Shown here: piece after piece, positions 34,351 through 42,677 of the stretch
Position numbering within the stretch: the first letter of the stretch is position 1
Layout of the letters: every line of letters begins with the position of its first letter
Program-made: the position numbers and the translations under genes
Assembly (NCBI RefSeq): GCF_001651865.1
Contig: NZ_LPUX01000061.1
Location: 372,001 to 436,000 of the forward strand
Source of the DNA: Sinorhizobium glycinis
GTDB lineage: Bacteria; Pseudomonadota; Alphaproteobacteria; Rhizobiales; Rhizobiaceae
Direction: 5' to 3'
DNA: 64,000 bases
The notes under the pieces: model-generated
What the model was told of the DNA's origin: nothing
The model's input: only the letters and a program-made list of their open reading frames with translations
Databases searched by the model: none

Positions 34351-34521
34351 ATGGCTGACAGCAACAAGCGGAGCGAAGACCCGGCCGAGGGCTCTCGGGA
34401 AACGATTGAACGAGAACTGACAAGGCGCGAGCAAGACAGCAAGCCGTCCGATTCGGCAAAGCCAGTAGACACTCCGGCCTCGAAAGATGAGCACCCTCCG
34501 GACGAGAAGCAACGGACGTGA
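34351..34521 (+). CDS. Small hydrophilic protein, unknown
   Basis: A 56-residue, highly charged, probably disordered protein (MADSNKRSEDPAEGSRETIE) preceded by a strong GGAGGAG site. It has no predicted fold or motif. It lies 41 bases before the DUF2934 gene on the same strand, so the two are probably co-expressed. Composition resembles small stress-induced hydrophilic proteins, but no family is assigned. Confidence 0.5.
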   Translation: MADSNKRSEDPAEGSRETIERELTRREQDSKPSDSAKPVDTPASKDEHPPDEKQRT

Positions 34522-34562
34522 CGATCGCAGCAACCGCCGCGCGAGTAACAAGGAGGAAAACG

Positions 34563-34763
34563 ATGGGAACCGACAACAAAATGGACGAGCATGTTCGTAG
34601 GCGCGCCTATGAGATTTGGGAGCGCGAAGGCCGGCTTGACGGAGACCATGAACGCCACTGGCACCAGGCTAGCAAAGAACTTGAAAACCAGGGCGACGTC
34701 GGCGCCGCTCCTCAGGAACGGTCGGGCAACGGAGCTGTCAGGAGTAGGAAGAGCCGCCAGTAA
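34563..34763 (+). CDS. DUF2934 protein
   Basis: A 66-residue protein with the DUF2934 pattern: VRRRAYEIWEREGRLDG then ERHWHQASKEL. AAGGAGGAAA precedes the ATG. The family is common in rhizobia and stress-associated loci, and its function is not known. Neighbours are other short stress-type proteins. Confidence 0.85.
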   Translation: MGTDNKMDEHVRRRAYEIWEREGRLDGDHERHWHQASKELENQGDVGAAPQERSGNGAVRSRKSRQ

Positions 34764-34878
34764 ACTCAGGCGGGGGTTGCGGGCCTGAATGGTGACCACG
34801 GGCAAAGAATCATCGTAGTTTGGGGAACGAACAGGATGGGTTGGCGGTTCTAAGTACGACCTTTGAGGAGGTCCGAAA

Positions 34879-35172
34879 ATGAGAGAAGTGCCTTGGCGTG
34901 GACCCCTGTGGGTGACGCTGCAAAACGGCATGAGACGCCAGTTCTGCGGGCTCTATGACGCCCTTGATTTCCTCGAGAATGAATGGCCCAGCCATGGACC
35001 GCTGCACGCACGTGCCGTCCGAGCCTGTCGTGCAGCATTGCATCACCCAGAATATGCGAGTTCGGCAAGGAACTGCTTCATGGCGGCATGCGTCGAGGCG
35101 TCATTTGCATGCAGCGAAGCTGGACATCTGCGCACTCGCGCTGAAGCGAAGATGGTGAGCCGGTACCGGTGA
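34879..35172 (+). CDS. DUF982 protein
   Basis: A 97-residue protein matching DUF982, a family largely limited to Rhizobiales: PLWVTLQNGMRRQFCGLYDA, then WPSHGPLHARAVRACRAAL and AARNCFMAACVEASF-like spacing (ARNCFMAACVEA). GAGGAGG precedes the ATG. The function of the family is unknown. Its presence supports the taxonomic placement. Confidence 0.85.
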   Translation: MREVPWRGPLWVTLQNGMRRQFCGLYDALDFLENEWPSHGPLHARAVRACRAALHHPEYASSARNCFMAACVEASFACSEAGHLRTRAEAKMVSRYR

Positions 35173-35243
35173 CCGGCCTGAGTTAGAGCTGCTCCTTTAG
35201 AAATCAGAGCCGCCACGCTGTTGGTCGGCGCCGGTCACGAATT

Positions 35244-35822
35244 TCATTCGGCGCCATGATTCGGATGTTGCGATCTCCGTGACACCATGGCTCCCGCCGC
35301 CAGACCGAGCGCCAGTGCGGCGTAGGTCATTCCGATCGATCTCTTCGAGAGAACCCTCTCCCATCCGGGTGTCAGCCGCTTCGGAACCAGGTGGTAATCG
35401 ACCACATACGCAACGGCGGCGGTCAGCGCCGCCTTCCGCAGTGTGGCGGTCGGTTCCCTGGAGCGGCCGGCCACCAGCCATGCTTCGAAGGGCAGAGCCC
35501 AGAAGATCGCGGACAGATGATGCGTGCAATAGCCGAGCAATGTGTGCTTCGCGTCCGCGACCCTGACGTTGCCGGCATCCTCGCCATGAAGCCAATGGCT
35601 CGTGGCATTGGTTGGCTGGAAAATGCTCCGTCCCTCCAATCCGCCCAGCAGCGCCAATGCCGCCGTCGTGAAAAGGCTTGCGATCGTACCGGTGGTGACG
35701 GCCGACATGAACAGGCTGCTGCTCTGGCTTTGCAGCGACCGCCGTTCAAGGCCTGCCGCACGGATCCGCCGGTCGGAGGAGAAGGTTCTTTCCGAAACAG
35801 GATCGCGTGCAATGGTCGACAT
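35244..35822 (-). CDS. Conserved membrane protein, unknown
   Basis: A 192-residue protein with a polar N-terminus of ~35 residues, then about four hydrophobic segments (~38-60, ~98-118, ~128-145, ~165-182). His/Trp-containing loops (TSHWLHGEDAG, CTHHLSAIFW, VDYHLVPKRLTPGW) are conserved-looking. It is not assigned to a family. It is divergent from the small helical protein gene at 35946. The first codons and the intergenic region are duplicated in inverted form near 28.1 kb, where only the start of this gene remains. Confidence 0.6.
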   Translation of the reverse strand: MSTIARDPVSERTFSSDRRIRAAGLERRSLQSQSSSLFMSAVTTGTIASLFTTAALALLGGLEGRSIFQPTNATSHWLHGEDAGNVRVADAKHTLLGYCTHHLSAIFWALPFEAWLVAGRSREPTATLRKAALTAAVAYVVDYHLVPKRLTPGWERVLSKRSIGMTYAALALGLAAGAMVSRRSQHPNHGAE

Positions 35823-36276
35823 TCGATTGTCTCCCGGTTTGTACCCCCAATCGCTGCGCCGTCGCTATGTTCCGCGCGCGCTTCGGTCAGCTTCGGGGGG
35901 CGTTACTGAAACGTGAAGCGGGCCCGCTTGTGCTATATTGCGGTCATGGATCACCTTGCCCTCATTGAGGAACACCTGGCAGCGGCAGAAAGGCACGTCG
36001 CGGATGGTGAGCGTCATGTAGCGCATCAGCGCGAGATTGTCGCCAAATTGGAGGGGAATGGCAGTGACACTGCGACGGCGCGTCAGTTGCTTTCAACGTT
36101 TGAGGAAGCGCTTGCGTGGCATATCGCCGATCGCGATCGGCTCATCCGAGAAAAATTGGATGCCATCCGATAAAACTGCGAAACGAATCCGGCAAATGCG
36201 CGGTTGCGTCAACAGCCGCTTCCGACTGGGGATCCGGCCGTTCTGATTAAATGCCGGCGAAGTCCGCAACGGGTCG
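35768..36276. repeat. Inverted repeat, right arm (~500 bp)
   Basis: Reverse-complement counterpart of 27654-28156. It holds the 5' end of the membrane-protein gene, the divergent promoter region, the small helical gene, and about 100 bases beyond, ending at the shared CGACCCGTTGCGG segment. It is the more complete copy of the membrane-protein gene but has a frameshifted small gene. Confidence 0.8.
35946..36173 (+). CDS. Small helical conserved protein, C-terminally shortened paralogue
   Basis: A 75-residue close paralogue of the protein at 27714-27983 over residues 1-70 (MDHLALIEEHLAAAERHV). A one-base difference after LIREK changes the frame, so it ends EKLDAIR. The lost tail (KRIRQMR) can still be read in the next frame. 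Function unknown. It is divergent from the membrane-protein gene. Confidence 0.55.
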   Translation: MDHLALIEEHLAAAERHVADGERHVAHQREIVAKLEGNGSDTATARQLLSTFEEALAWHIADRDRLIREKLDAIR

Positions 36277-36596
36277 AAACGCGTCGATCCGCAGCTTCCG
36301 AGGTAAGGTCTGGAAGTGGTGCAAACCTGCAGCTCGGCGGCATGTATGCATGCCCGCTTCTGGGATACCACCATGCTCTGCTCAGTGTCCGACTTGGGGG
36401 TGCGAAGAGACGTGGGCCTATAGCAGCATTCGGGCCCTTTGCTGCCGTTCGAGGTCGATCCGAAAACGTGCGGTATGTGCTAGAATGCAACCGAAGGGCG
36501 GAACGCGATAGACGCACTGCGAGGGGCGGTGTGATCGAACCGGAATTCGCGCGACCGAGTGCCAACGTTGTGCCCTTGGAAGGGGAGACGAGGACG
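36174..36596. other. Gene-free stretch before molybdoenzyme gene
   Basis: About 420 bases. The first ~100 belong to the inverted-repeat arm. An open frame continues upstream of the sulfite-oxidase-like gene to 36204 but lacks family similarity before 36597. The promoter of the molybdoenzyme gene should lie here. Nothing else was recognised. Confidence 0.45.
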
Positions 36597-37700
36597 ATGC
36601 CAGAGCAACCCGGTCTAATAGTTCGACAGAAATCCCCACAGAACATCGAGTTTCCGTTTGCGTCGCTCTCCGATTGGCTGATCCCAACCGAGCTGTTCTT
36701 CGTGCGAAACCATTTCGCGTCGCCGGACCTCGATGCGCGAGACTGGAGATTGCGCGTTGGCGGGGCGGTGGAGCGGCCAATCGAACTTGACCTCGACAGC
36801 ATCAAGGCGATGCGGAGCACGACTTTCACCGCCGTCGTCGAGTGCGCAGGAAACGGGCGCGTCTACTATGTGCCGCCGAAGGAGGGGTTGCAGTGGCAGA
36901 ACGGAGCCGTCGGCAATGCCGCGTGGACAGGTGTTCTTCTGCGCGAGATTTTGGAAATGGCGGGCGTTAAGCGAACCGCACGTGAGGTTCTGCTCGTAGG
37001 CGCAGACAGCGGCGTCGTCGACACGAACAAGAAAACGGCTTCTCCCGGCCCCATCGCTTTTGCGCGCAGTTTACCGCTTGAGAAGGCAATGGCTCACAGC
37101 ACGATCCTTGCCTATTCGATGAACGAGGAGGCGTTGACGCGCGATCACGGCTACCCGCTACGCGCGGTCGTGGGTGGCTGGTTCGGCATGGCTTGGGTCA
37201 AGTGGATCACGCATATCACGGTTGTGGAGCAACCGTTCCTTGGCTACTGGCAGGCGCGCGACTATTTCCGTTGGGAGCGCAGCCTCGGGGAACCCAGGCT
37301 GGTCCCGCTTGCGGAGATGGAGGTCAAAGCGCAGATCGCGCGTCCCGTGCAGGGGGCGCATCTCATCGCCGGCCAACCGTATCGGATTTTCGGAGCCGCC
37401 TGGAGCGGAGAGGCTGCTATTCGGCAGGTGCAGGTCTGCACCGGAGATGGCAGGGGCTGGCGCGAGGGAAGGCTCCTCGAAACAGAACGTCCCTTTGCAT
37501 GGCGCTTGTGGGAGTACGTGTGGACCCCTGAAGAAGTCGGGCGATATATACTGCGATGTCGCGCGATCGATGGGGCGGGGTGCGTGCAGCCCGAGCTCCC
37601 GCGTTCCGACTGCGAGAGCTACGCGGCCAATTGGATCGTTCCGGTGGAGGTTACGGTCGTTCCCGAGCCACAGACATACGAGGAGGAATTCGTGATCTAA
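36597..37700 (+). CDS. Sulfite oxidase-family molybdoenzyme
   Basis: A 367-residue protein of the sulfite oxidase family. AVVECAGNGR carries the molybdenum-ligating C83. DSGVVDTNKK, PLRAVVGGWFGMAWVKW and VEQPFLGYWQARDYFRW are typical of the Mo-cofactor domain. A C-terminal Ig-like dimerisation domain follows (~260-355, from VKAQIARPV). No Tat or Sec signal is visible at the chosen ATG (36597, after GGGGAGACGAGG), so it is probably cytoplasmic, or the export signal is absent. No cytochrome partner is adjacent. It would oxidise sulfite or a similar oxyanion or organic sulfoxide; the true substrate is not shown. Confidence 0.86.
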   Translation: MPEQPGLIVRQKSPQNIEFPFASLSDWLIPTELFFVRNHFASPDLDARDWRLRVGGAVERPIELDLDSIKAMRSTTFTAVVECAGNGRVYYVPPKEGLQWQNGAVGNAAWTGVLLREILEMAGVKRTAREVLLVGADSGVVDTNKKTASPGPIAFARSLPLEKAMAHSTILAYSMNEEALTRDHGYPLRAVVGGWFGMAWVKWITHITVVEQPFLGYWQARDYFRWERSLGEPRLVPLAEMEVKAQIARPVQGAHLIAGQPYRIFGAAWSGEAAIRQVQVCTGDGRGWREGRLLETERPFAWRLWEYVWTPEEVGRYILRCRAIDGAGCVQPELPRSDCESYAANWIVPVEVTVVPEPQTYEEEFVI

Positions 37701-38006
37701 TCACCCGCACGGGGCGGAATGGCGACTTGGCGCAACTGCGACCCGCGTTGTCACTGCGTCATGTCCGCTTTGCGGCGACAGCGACCGGTGGCTCGATGAC
37801 CATTATGGGGCGCGCAGCGGTCGTTCGTGAACCGCGGCTGGAAAGTCGTTTTCGGGTCCAGAATTCGCCTTCATCAGTGTCGTGGGTGGGTGGACCGAAG
37901 TTCAGACGCCCCGCGGCGCGGTCTGGTTCGGGGTGGAGAGGAGCCGTCGCAGCATCTTGGGGAATGCTCTCTCCTGTTAGCAGTTGCCTAGTCCCTCGTC
38001 GTGGTA
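37701..38006. other. Gene-free stretch
   Basis: About 300 bases between the molybdoenzyme gene and the HxlR regulator. Frames crossing it have no family match. The right end leads into the 17-bp motif at 38007 and the regulator's promoter. Confidence 0.45.
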
Positions 38007-38023
38007 CTTTCATTGTTAGACTT
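38007..38023 (+). promoter_or_regulatory. Candidate regulon operator, upstream of HxlR gene
   Basis: CTTTCATTGTTAGACTT, 15 of 17 bases identical to the motif at 43696 and 48107. It lies ~50 bases before the regulator start, a position suited to autoregulation. Confidence 0.6.
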
Positions 38024-38073
38024 TTTGACCTAAGTTATAGCGGGAATGGATGACGGCTTTCTGATGATGCGAA

Positions 38074-39054
38074 ATGTTGAATAAAGACACGCTGGCCTCT
38101 GAGCCCTCCAAGGGATTGTCGAAGCCGATACCGCTACAGCGGCAGTCATCGGTCCGCCGTACGATGGAGATCGTCCTCGATACGTGGAACTTCCTCATTC
38201 TTCGGGAAGCGTATTTCGGGGTTCGTCGGTTCGACAAGTTCCAGCAGAGACTGGGCATTCCCCGGCAAACCTTGTCGTCGCGCTTGTCCGCACTTGTCGC
38301 AAACGAGATCATGAGCGTGGGACGGCGGCCCAACGAGCCGGGGCAACAGTATTTCCTGACCGAACGAGGAAAGGATCTCTTTCCGACCATGCTGTCGTTG
38401 ATGGAGTTCGGCGACAAATGGTTGACGGGCGGCAAGGAACCGCCCCTGCAACTGATCCACAAGAGCTGCGGCTGCGCATGCCACCCGGTGACTGTATGCA
38501 GCGAGTGCCTGGAGCCGTTCACGGCGCGAGAGGTTGCGCCCCGCGATGGGCCGGGGGCGGGCTACGCTCCCGTCGATACGCGCCCGACGTCGCGCCGGAG
38601 TTCCGATCCCACGCTTCTGGAGCGGGTGCGGCCATGCTCCGTTGCACGGACGCTCGGCATCATCGGCGACAGATGGAGCTTCCTGATCCTGCGGGAAGGC
38701 TGGTTTGGTGTCCGCCGCTTCGAGGAGATGCGGGAGAACCTTGGCATCGCCACGAACATCCTTGCCGATCGTCTCGCGCGCCTCGTGCAGGCGGAGGTGT
38801 TTCGCAAGGTTCCGTATGGTTCAAGCGAACGGTTCGAGTATCGCTTCACCGAAATGGGGCTCGATCTCTACAAGCCGATGCTGGTGATGATGGCCTGGGG
38901 AGACCGCTGGCTTGCGGAGGGCAAACCTCCGATGCGCCTGCGACACAAGACCTGCGGGCAGGACTTTTCGGCGATCGTCGTTTGCTCCGAATGCAGGAAG
39001 CAGATTACGGTGAAGGATACGGATTACATTCTGCGTTACCCGTTCAATCTGTGA
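38074..39054 (+). CDS. Tandem HxlR-type transcriptional regulator
   Basis: A 326-residue protein made of two HxlR winged-helix domains in one chain. Domain 1 spans ~25-125 (TWNFLILREAYFGVRRFDKF, then GQQYFLTERGKDLFP). Domain 2 spans ~175-275 (DRWSFLILREGWFGVRRFEEM, then FEYRFTEMGLDLY). Each is followed by a cysteine-containing segment (CGCACHPVTVCSEC; CGQDFSAIVVCSECRK) that may be a small metal or redox site. HxlR proteins normally dimerise; the fusion would act as a built-in dimer. It overlaps the hydroxylase large-subunit gene by 11 bases tail to tail. A motif repeated five times across the neighbouring operons is its most likely binding site. Confidence 0.87.
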   Translation: MLNKDTLASEPSKGLSKPIPLQRQSSVRRTMEIVLDTWNFLILREAYFGVRRFDKFQQRLGIPRQTLSSRLSALVANEIMSVGRRPNEPGQQYFLTERGKDLFPTMLSLMEFGDKWLTGGKEPPLQLIHKSCGCACHPVTVCSECLEPFTAREVAPRDGPGAGYAPVDTRPTSRRSSDPTLLERVRPCSVARTLGIIGDRWSFLILREGWFGVRRFEEMRENLGIATNILADRLARLVQAEVFRKVPYGSSERFEYRFTEMGLDLYKPMLVMMAWGDRWLAEGKPPMRLRHKTCGQDFSAIVVCSECRKQITVKDTDYILRYPFNL

Positions 39055-41437
39055 CGGCAGCGGCCGGATCGCGGCGCGCCTGCAGCATCCGGAATATCCG
39101 CTCCGGTGTGACGGGAAGCGTTTCCACCGAGACACTGAGGTGGGAAAGCGCGTCGGATACGGCGTTTGCGATCGTCGCCGGCGCGCCGATCGTGCCGCCT
39201 TCGCCCATGCCGCGGAACCCGCCTACATTGTTGGGCAAATCCGCCTCGATATGCACGATGCCGATATCGGGCACATTGGTCGCCACCGGAACGAGGTAGT
39301 CCGCAAGGCTTGCCGCGACGGTCTGGCCCTGGTCGTCGTGCACGATCTCCTCCAGAAGAGCCGCGCCGATGCCCTGCGCCACCGCGCCCTGCACCTGGCC
39401 ATCGACGATCATCGGATTGATGATCTTGCCGCAATCCTCAGCCACCACGTAACGCAGGACCTTGACGCCGTAGGTCTCCGGATCGACTTCGACCATGGCG
39501 AGATGGGTGGATGAACAGGCGGTGCCGAGATAGGGATCATAGGTCTCCGATGCGGCAAGATCCTCGCGCTGATCGCGCGGAATGCGCCCCATCTGCGAAT
39601 AGACGGCCGATGCGATCTCCTTGAGCGTCATCGTGCAGTTCGAGTTTCGGCTGGTGACGATGCCGTCATGCATGTCGAGGTCGTCGATGCTCTGCTCCAT
39701 CAGATAGGCGGCTGCGCGCAACACCTTGCCCTTGACGACGCGTGCGGCAAGGGTTGCCGCGCCACCGCCGAGAACGGCCGAGCGGCTGGCATAGGTGCCG
39801 CTGGACATCGGCACCAGCGCGCTGTCGCCATGCTTGACCTCGATATCCTCGAGCTTGCAGCCGAGTTCGTCGACAATCACCTGGGCAAGCGTGGTCTCAA
39901 GACCCTGTCCGTGCGAGGCGATGCCGAAGGCGGCGGTGATCGCACCCGTCGCATCGATCTCGATTTTCGCGGTTTCCGTGCCGGTGTTAATGGGCATGCC
40001 GGGAGCGACGGAGATGCGCGAGCCGATGCCGGTCAGTTCCGCATAGCTTGCAAGGCCGATACCGACCCAGCGTCCATCTCGGCGTGCCTCATCCCTTTCG
40101 AGCAGGAGGTTGGGATAATTGACATGCGCGCAGGCGCCTGCCAGGCACTCCTGAAACGCCGACTTGTCCCAGATGATGCCGGAGGCGGTCCGATAGGGGA
40201 ACTCGTCGGCGTTGACGAGGTTCTTGCGGCGAAACGCGACCGGGTCCATGCCCAGCTTGCGGGCCGCCATTTCGATCAAGCGTTCCATCGCGAATGTCGA
40301 GGATGGCCGGCCGACGCCGCGATAGGGTCCGGTAGGCGGCTTGGGAGTGAGAACACCTCGGATACGGCCCCGGTAATGCTCCATCCTGTAAGGGCCTGGC
40401 AGGAAACTCACCACCTGCACGGTTTCGAGGGCAGCGGTCCAGGGATAGATCGAATAGGCGCCGACATCGCCGATGACGTCGGCCCTGAGCCCGATGAGCA
40501 TCCCGTCCTCCGTGACGGCGAGCTCGGCTTCTATCAGCTCATCGAACGCCTGGCTGGTCGCGGACAGGTCTTCCAGGCGATCGCTGACAAACTTCACCGG
40601 GCGCTTGAGCTTGCGAGCAAGGGCGCAGACAAGGATCTCCTCTCCGTACAATGATCCCTTCCCGCCAAAACTGCCGCCGACGTCCGGCGCGACGACCCGC
40701 AGGCGCGTGCCGGGCAAGTCGAGGCATCCGGACAGGACATCCCGGATGACGCCGGGGATATTCGACGAGGTGTAAAGCGTCAGCGCCTGCTTTCGCGCAT
40801 CCCATTCGGCAAGGTAGGATCGGTTTTCCATCGCGACGGCCGTCTTGCGCGTCATCCGGAACCGGCCCTTGACGGTCACCGCGGCGCTCTCGAATGCGGC
40901 ATCGACATCGCCGCGCTTGAATTCCCGCCGGATGATCGTGTTCGTGCCGGCTTCCTCGTGGAGCAGCGGGGCGTCGTCCTTGACCGCGTCGACCTGCCGG
41001 ATCGCGAATGGTAAGGGTTCGTAGTCGATGGTGATATGCTCCAGCGCGTCCTCGGCAGCGTAGCGGCTTTCCGCGACGACGGCGACGACGGGTTCGCCGA
41101 CATAGCGCACCTTGTGGCGCGCCAGTGGCCAGATGGGCGTGGCGTAATAGTCGGGCATGCGGGAGGTGGGGATCGCCGGCCTGACCTCGTTTTCCAGATC
41201 TGTTGCGTCGTAGATGGCGATGACCCCGGGAACGGAGAATGCCTCGCCGACATCGATGTTGAGGATGCGGGCATGCGGCTGGTCGGAGCGGAGCAGCGCG
41301 ACATGCATCATTCCGGCCGGCGCCATGTCGTCCACATATTGGCCTACGCCTGCAAGCAGCCGCGGGTCTTCGGTGCGCTTTACTCGTTTGCCGACAAGCT
41401 TGGGGCGGAGTTCGACGGAATGGTCGTGCAGGCTCAT
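39044..41437 (-). CDS. Molybdenum hydroxylase large subunit (CoxL/XdhB-like)
   Basis: A 797-residue molybdopterin-binding subunit of the xanthine dehydrogenase/CO dehydrogenase family. Visible: GKRVKRTEDPRLLAGVGQYVDD at the N-terminal end, VGGSFGGKG (~260), and the active-site loop GPYRGVGRP. True CO dehydrogenase has an AYxCSFR loop there, so this is a form II-type hydroxylase acting on a ring or other organic substrate. GEGGTIGAPATI near the end carries the catalytic Glu. The start overlaps the stop of the metallo-hydrolase gene (ATGA), and GGGAG precedes it; the longer frame is rejected. With the FAD and 2Fe-2S subunits it forms one enzyme that inserts oxygen from water. Confidence 0.9.
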   Translation of the reverse strand: MSLHDHSVELRPKLVGKRVKRTEDPRLLAGVGQYVDDMAPAGMMHVALLRSDQPHARILNIDVGEAFSVPGVIAIYDATDLENEVRPAIPTSRMPDYYATPIWPLARHKVRYVGEPVVAVVAESRYAAEDALEHITIDYEPLPFAIRQVDAVKDDAPLLHEEAGTNTIIRREFKRGDVDAAFESAAVTVKGRFRMTRKTAVAMENRSYLAEWDARKQALTLYTSSNIPGVIRDVLSGCLDLPGTRLRVVAPDVGGSFGGKGSLYGEEILVCALARKLKRPVKFVSDRLEDLSATSQAFDELIEAELAVTEDGMLIGLRADVIGDVGAYSIYPWTAALETVQVVSFLPGPYRMEHYRGRIRGVLTPKPPTGPYRGVGRPSSTFAMERLIEMAARKLGMDPVAFRRKNLVNADEFPYRTASGIIWDKSAFQECLAGACAHVNYPNLLLERDEARRDGRWVGIGLASYAELTGIGSRISVAPGMPINTGTETAKIEIDATGAITAAFGIASHGQGLETTLAQVIVDELGCKLEDIEVKHGDSALVPMSSGTYASRSAVLGGGAATLAARVVKGKVLRAAAYLMEQSIDDLDMHDGIVTSRNSNCTMTLKEIASAVYSQMGRIPRDQREDLAASETYDPYLGTACSSTHLAMVEVDPETYGVKVLRYVVAEDCGKIINPMIVDGQVQGAVAQGIGAALLEEIVHDDQGQTVAASLADYLVPVATNVPDIGIVHIEADLPNNVGGFRGMGEGGTIGAPATIANAVSDALSHLSVSVETLPVTPERIFRMLQARRDPAAAVTD

Positions 41438-42195
41438 TCGTAAAACTCCCGGCCCTTCCGCAGGGCCTGCCACTGCGCCTCGTCATGTCCGGAGACGATG
41501 GTCGCGCCCTTGTCGCGGAAGACCTTCAAGCGCGCGAGCGCCGCCGCGGCGAGCTCCATGTTCCAGGTGTTCCGCGGCGCGACACCGGCATCGATATTGG
41601 CCTGAAGGGGCGCGGCATCGGAGGCGAGGACGAAGGTGCCGCTGTCCCGCAGCGATACGTGCGCGACAGTCATGCCGGGCGTATGGCCGGGCATGGGAAG
41701 GAGGACGATGTGCCCGTCACCGAAGACGTCGTGCTCCGCGCTGAAGGTCTGAAAGCCTTGCGGCTGGTCCCATTCTGGTTTCAGATAGCCCTGGTTTTCG
41801 GCAGCGTCGGTTTTCGCCGCCGCGACTTCCGCCTCATGGCACAGGATCGTCGCGCGGCCAAAATACTGGTTGCACCCGCAATGGTCGGGATGCAGGTGCG
41901 AGCAGATCACGACGTCGATGTCGCCAGCCTCAAGGCCGAGCGCTGCCAGTTGCCGGACAACCGTCTGCTCCGGATCAAATATCGGCGTCATCACCTTGGC
42001 CAACCCGCCCCAGCGGGCTTGCGGATCGGTGGCGGCCTCAGGGTTGCAGCCGGTGTCGAACAGCACGTTGCCTTGGCGGTGCCGTATCAGGGTAGCGTGG
42101 ACAGGCAGTTCGATCGTCTCCTCCTTCGCCACACCGGGAACGAAGACGGATCGGCGCATGCGAACCCGGCCGCCGGCAAGGAAATGCATCTTCAT
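41434..42195 (-). CDS. Metallo-beta-lactamase-fold hydrolase, AHL-lactonase-like
   Basis: A 253-residue hydrolase with the two-zinc motif SHLHPDHCG, plus MPGHTPGMT and GHDEAQ ligands. It resembles the AiiA/AttM lactonase group. Insertion between the 2Fe-2S and large-subunit genes of the hydroxylase, with 4-base overlaps on both sides, indicates a role in the same catabolic pathway. It probably opens a lactone or cyclic intermediate and need not have a quorum-quenching role. The ATG at 42195 follows AGAGGA; the longer frame lies inside the neighbouring gene. Confidence 0.82.
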   Translation of the reverse strand: MKMHFLAGGRVRMRRSVFVPGVAKEETIELPVHATLIRHRQGNVLFDTGCNPEAATDPQARWGGLAKVMTPIFDPEQTVVRQLAALGLEAGDIDVVICSHLHPDHCGCNQYFGRATILCHEAEVAAAKTDAAENQGYLKPEWDQPQGFQTFSAEHDVFGDGHIVLLPMPGHTPGMTVAHVSLRDSGTFVLASDAAPLQANIDAGVAPRNTWNMELAAAALARLKVFRDKGATIVSGHDEAQWQALRKGREFYE

Positions 42196-42677
42196 GTCAG
42201 AGGTCCTCTTTCCCTCGCCAGTTCCCGGACGGCGTTGACGATGTGTTCGTAGCCTGTGCAGCGACAGATATTGCCGGACAGCGCCTCGCGGATCTGCTCG
42301 TCGCTTTCGAGGGGGTGGTGGCGCAGCATGTCGGTGATCGCCATGATGAAGCCGGGCGTGCAGAAGCCGCATTGCAGGGCGTGGTGCTGGCGGAACGCTT
42401 CCTGAATCCGGCCGAGCTGATCGACGCTCCCCTGTCCCTCGACCGTCTCGATCTCCACGCCTTCGGCCTGGACGGCGAGCGTCAGACAGGACCTTGCGCT
42501 CCGGCCGTCGAGAAGGACGGTGCATGCACCGCAGACACCGTGCTCGCAGCCGACATGCGTTCCCGTGAGGCCAAGCTCGTGGCGCAGGAAATCGCTGAGC
42601 AGCATGCGCGGTTCGATGGTCGCGGTGTGGGCCACGCCGTTCACGCTGACGCTGAGGGTGATCTTCTTTTCAGGCAT
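42192..42677 (-). CDS. Molybdenum hydroxylase 2Fe-2S subunit (CoxS-like)
   Basis: A 161-residue iron-sulfur subunit with both clusters visible: the plant-type set in GCEHGVCGACTVL and C..SC, and the helical set in CGFCTPG and NICRCTGYEHIV. It carries electrons from the molybdenum site to FAD. The start at 42677 (MPEKKITLSVSVNG) overlaps the end of the FAD-subunit gene by 8 bases. The length is standard for the family. Confidence 0.93.
   Translation of the reverse strand: MPEKKITLSVSVNGVAHTATIEPRMLLSDFLRHELGLTGTHVGCEHGVCGACTVLLDGRSARSCLTLAVQAEGVEIETVEGQGSVDQLGRIQEAFRQHHALQCGFCTPGFIMAITDMLRHHPLESDEQIREALSGNICRCTGYEHIVNAVRELARERGPLT

Noticed and set aside
27654-36276. Composite transposon
   Set aside because: The inverted arms contain ordinary genes and no transposase or terminal IS repeats.
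39668-40654. 328-residue plus-strand frame opposite the hydroxylase large subunit
   Set aside because: Shadow frame; His/Asp/Arg-rich composition typical of antisense to a G+C-rich gene.
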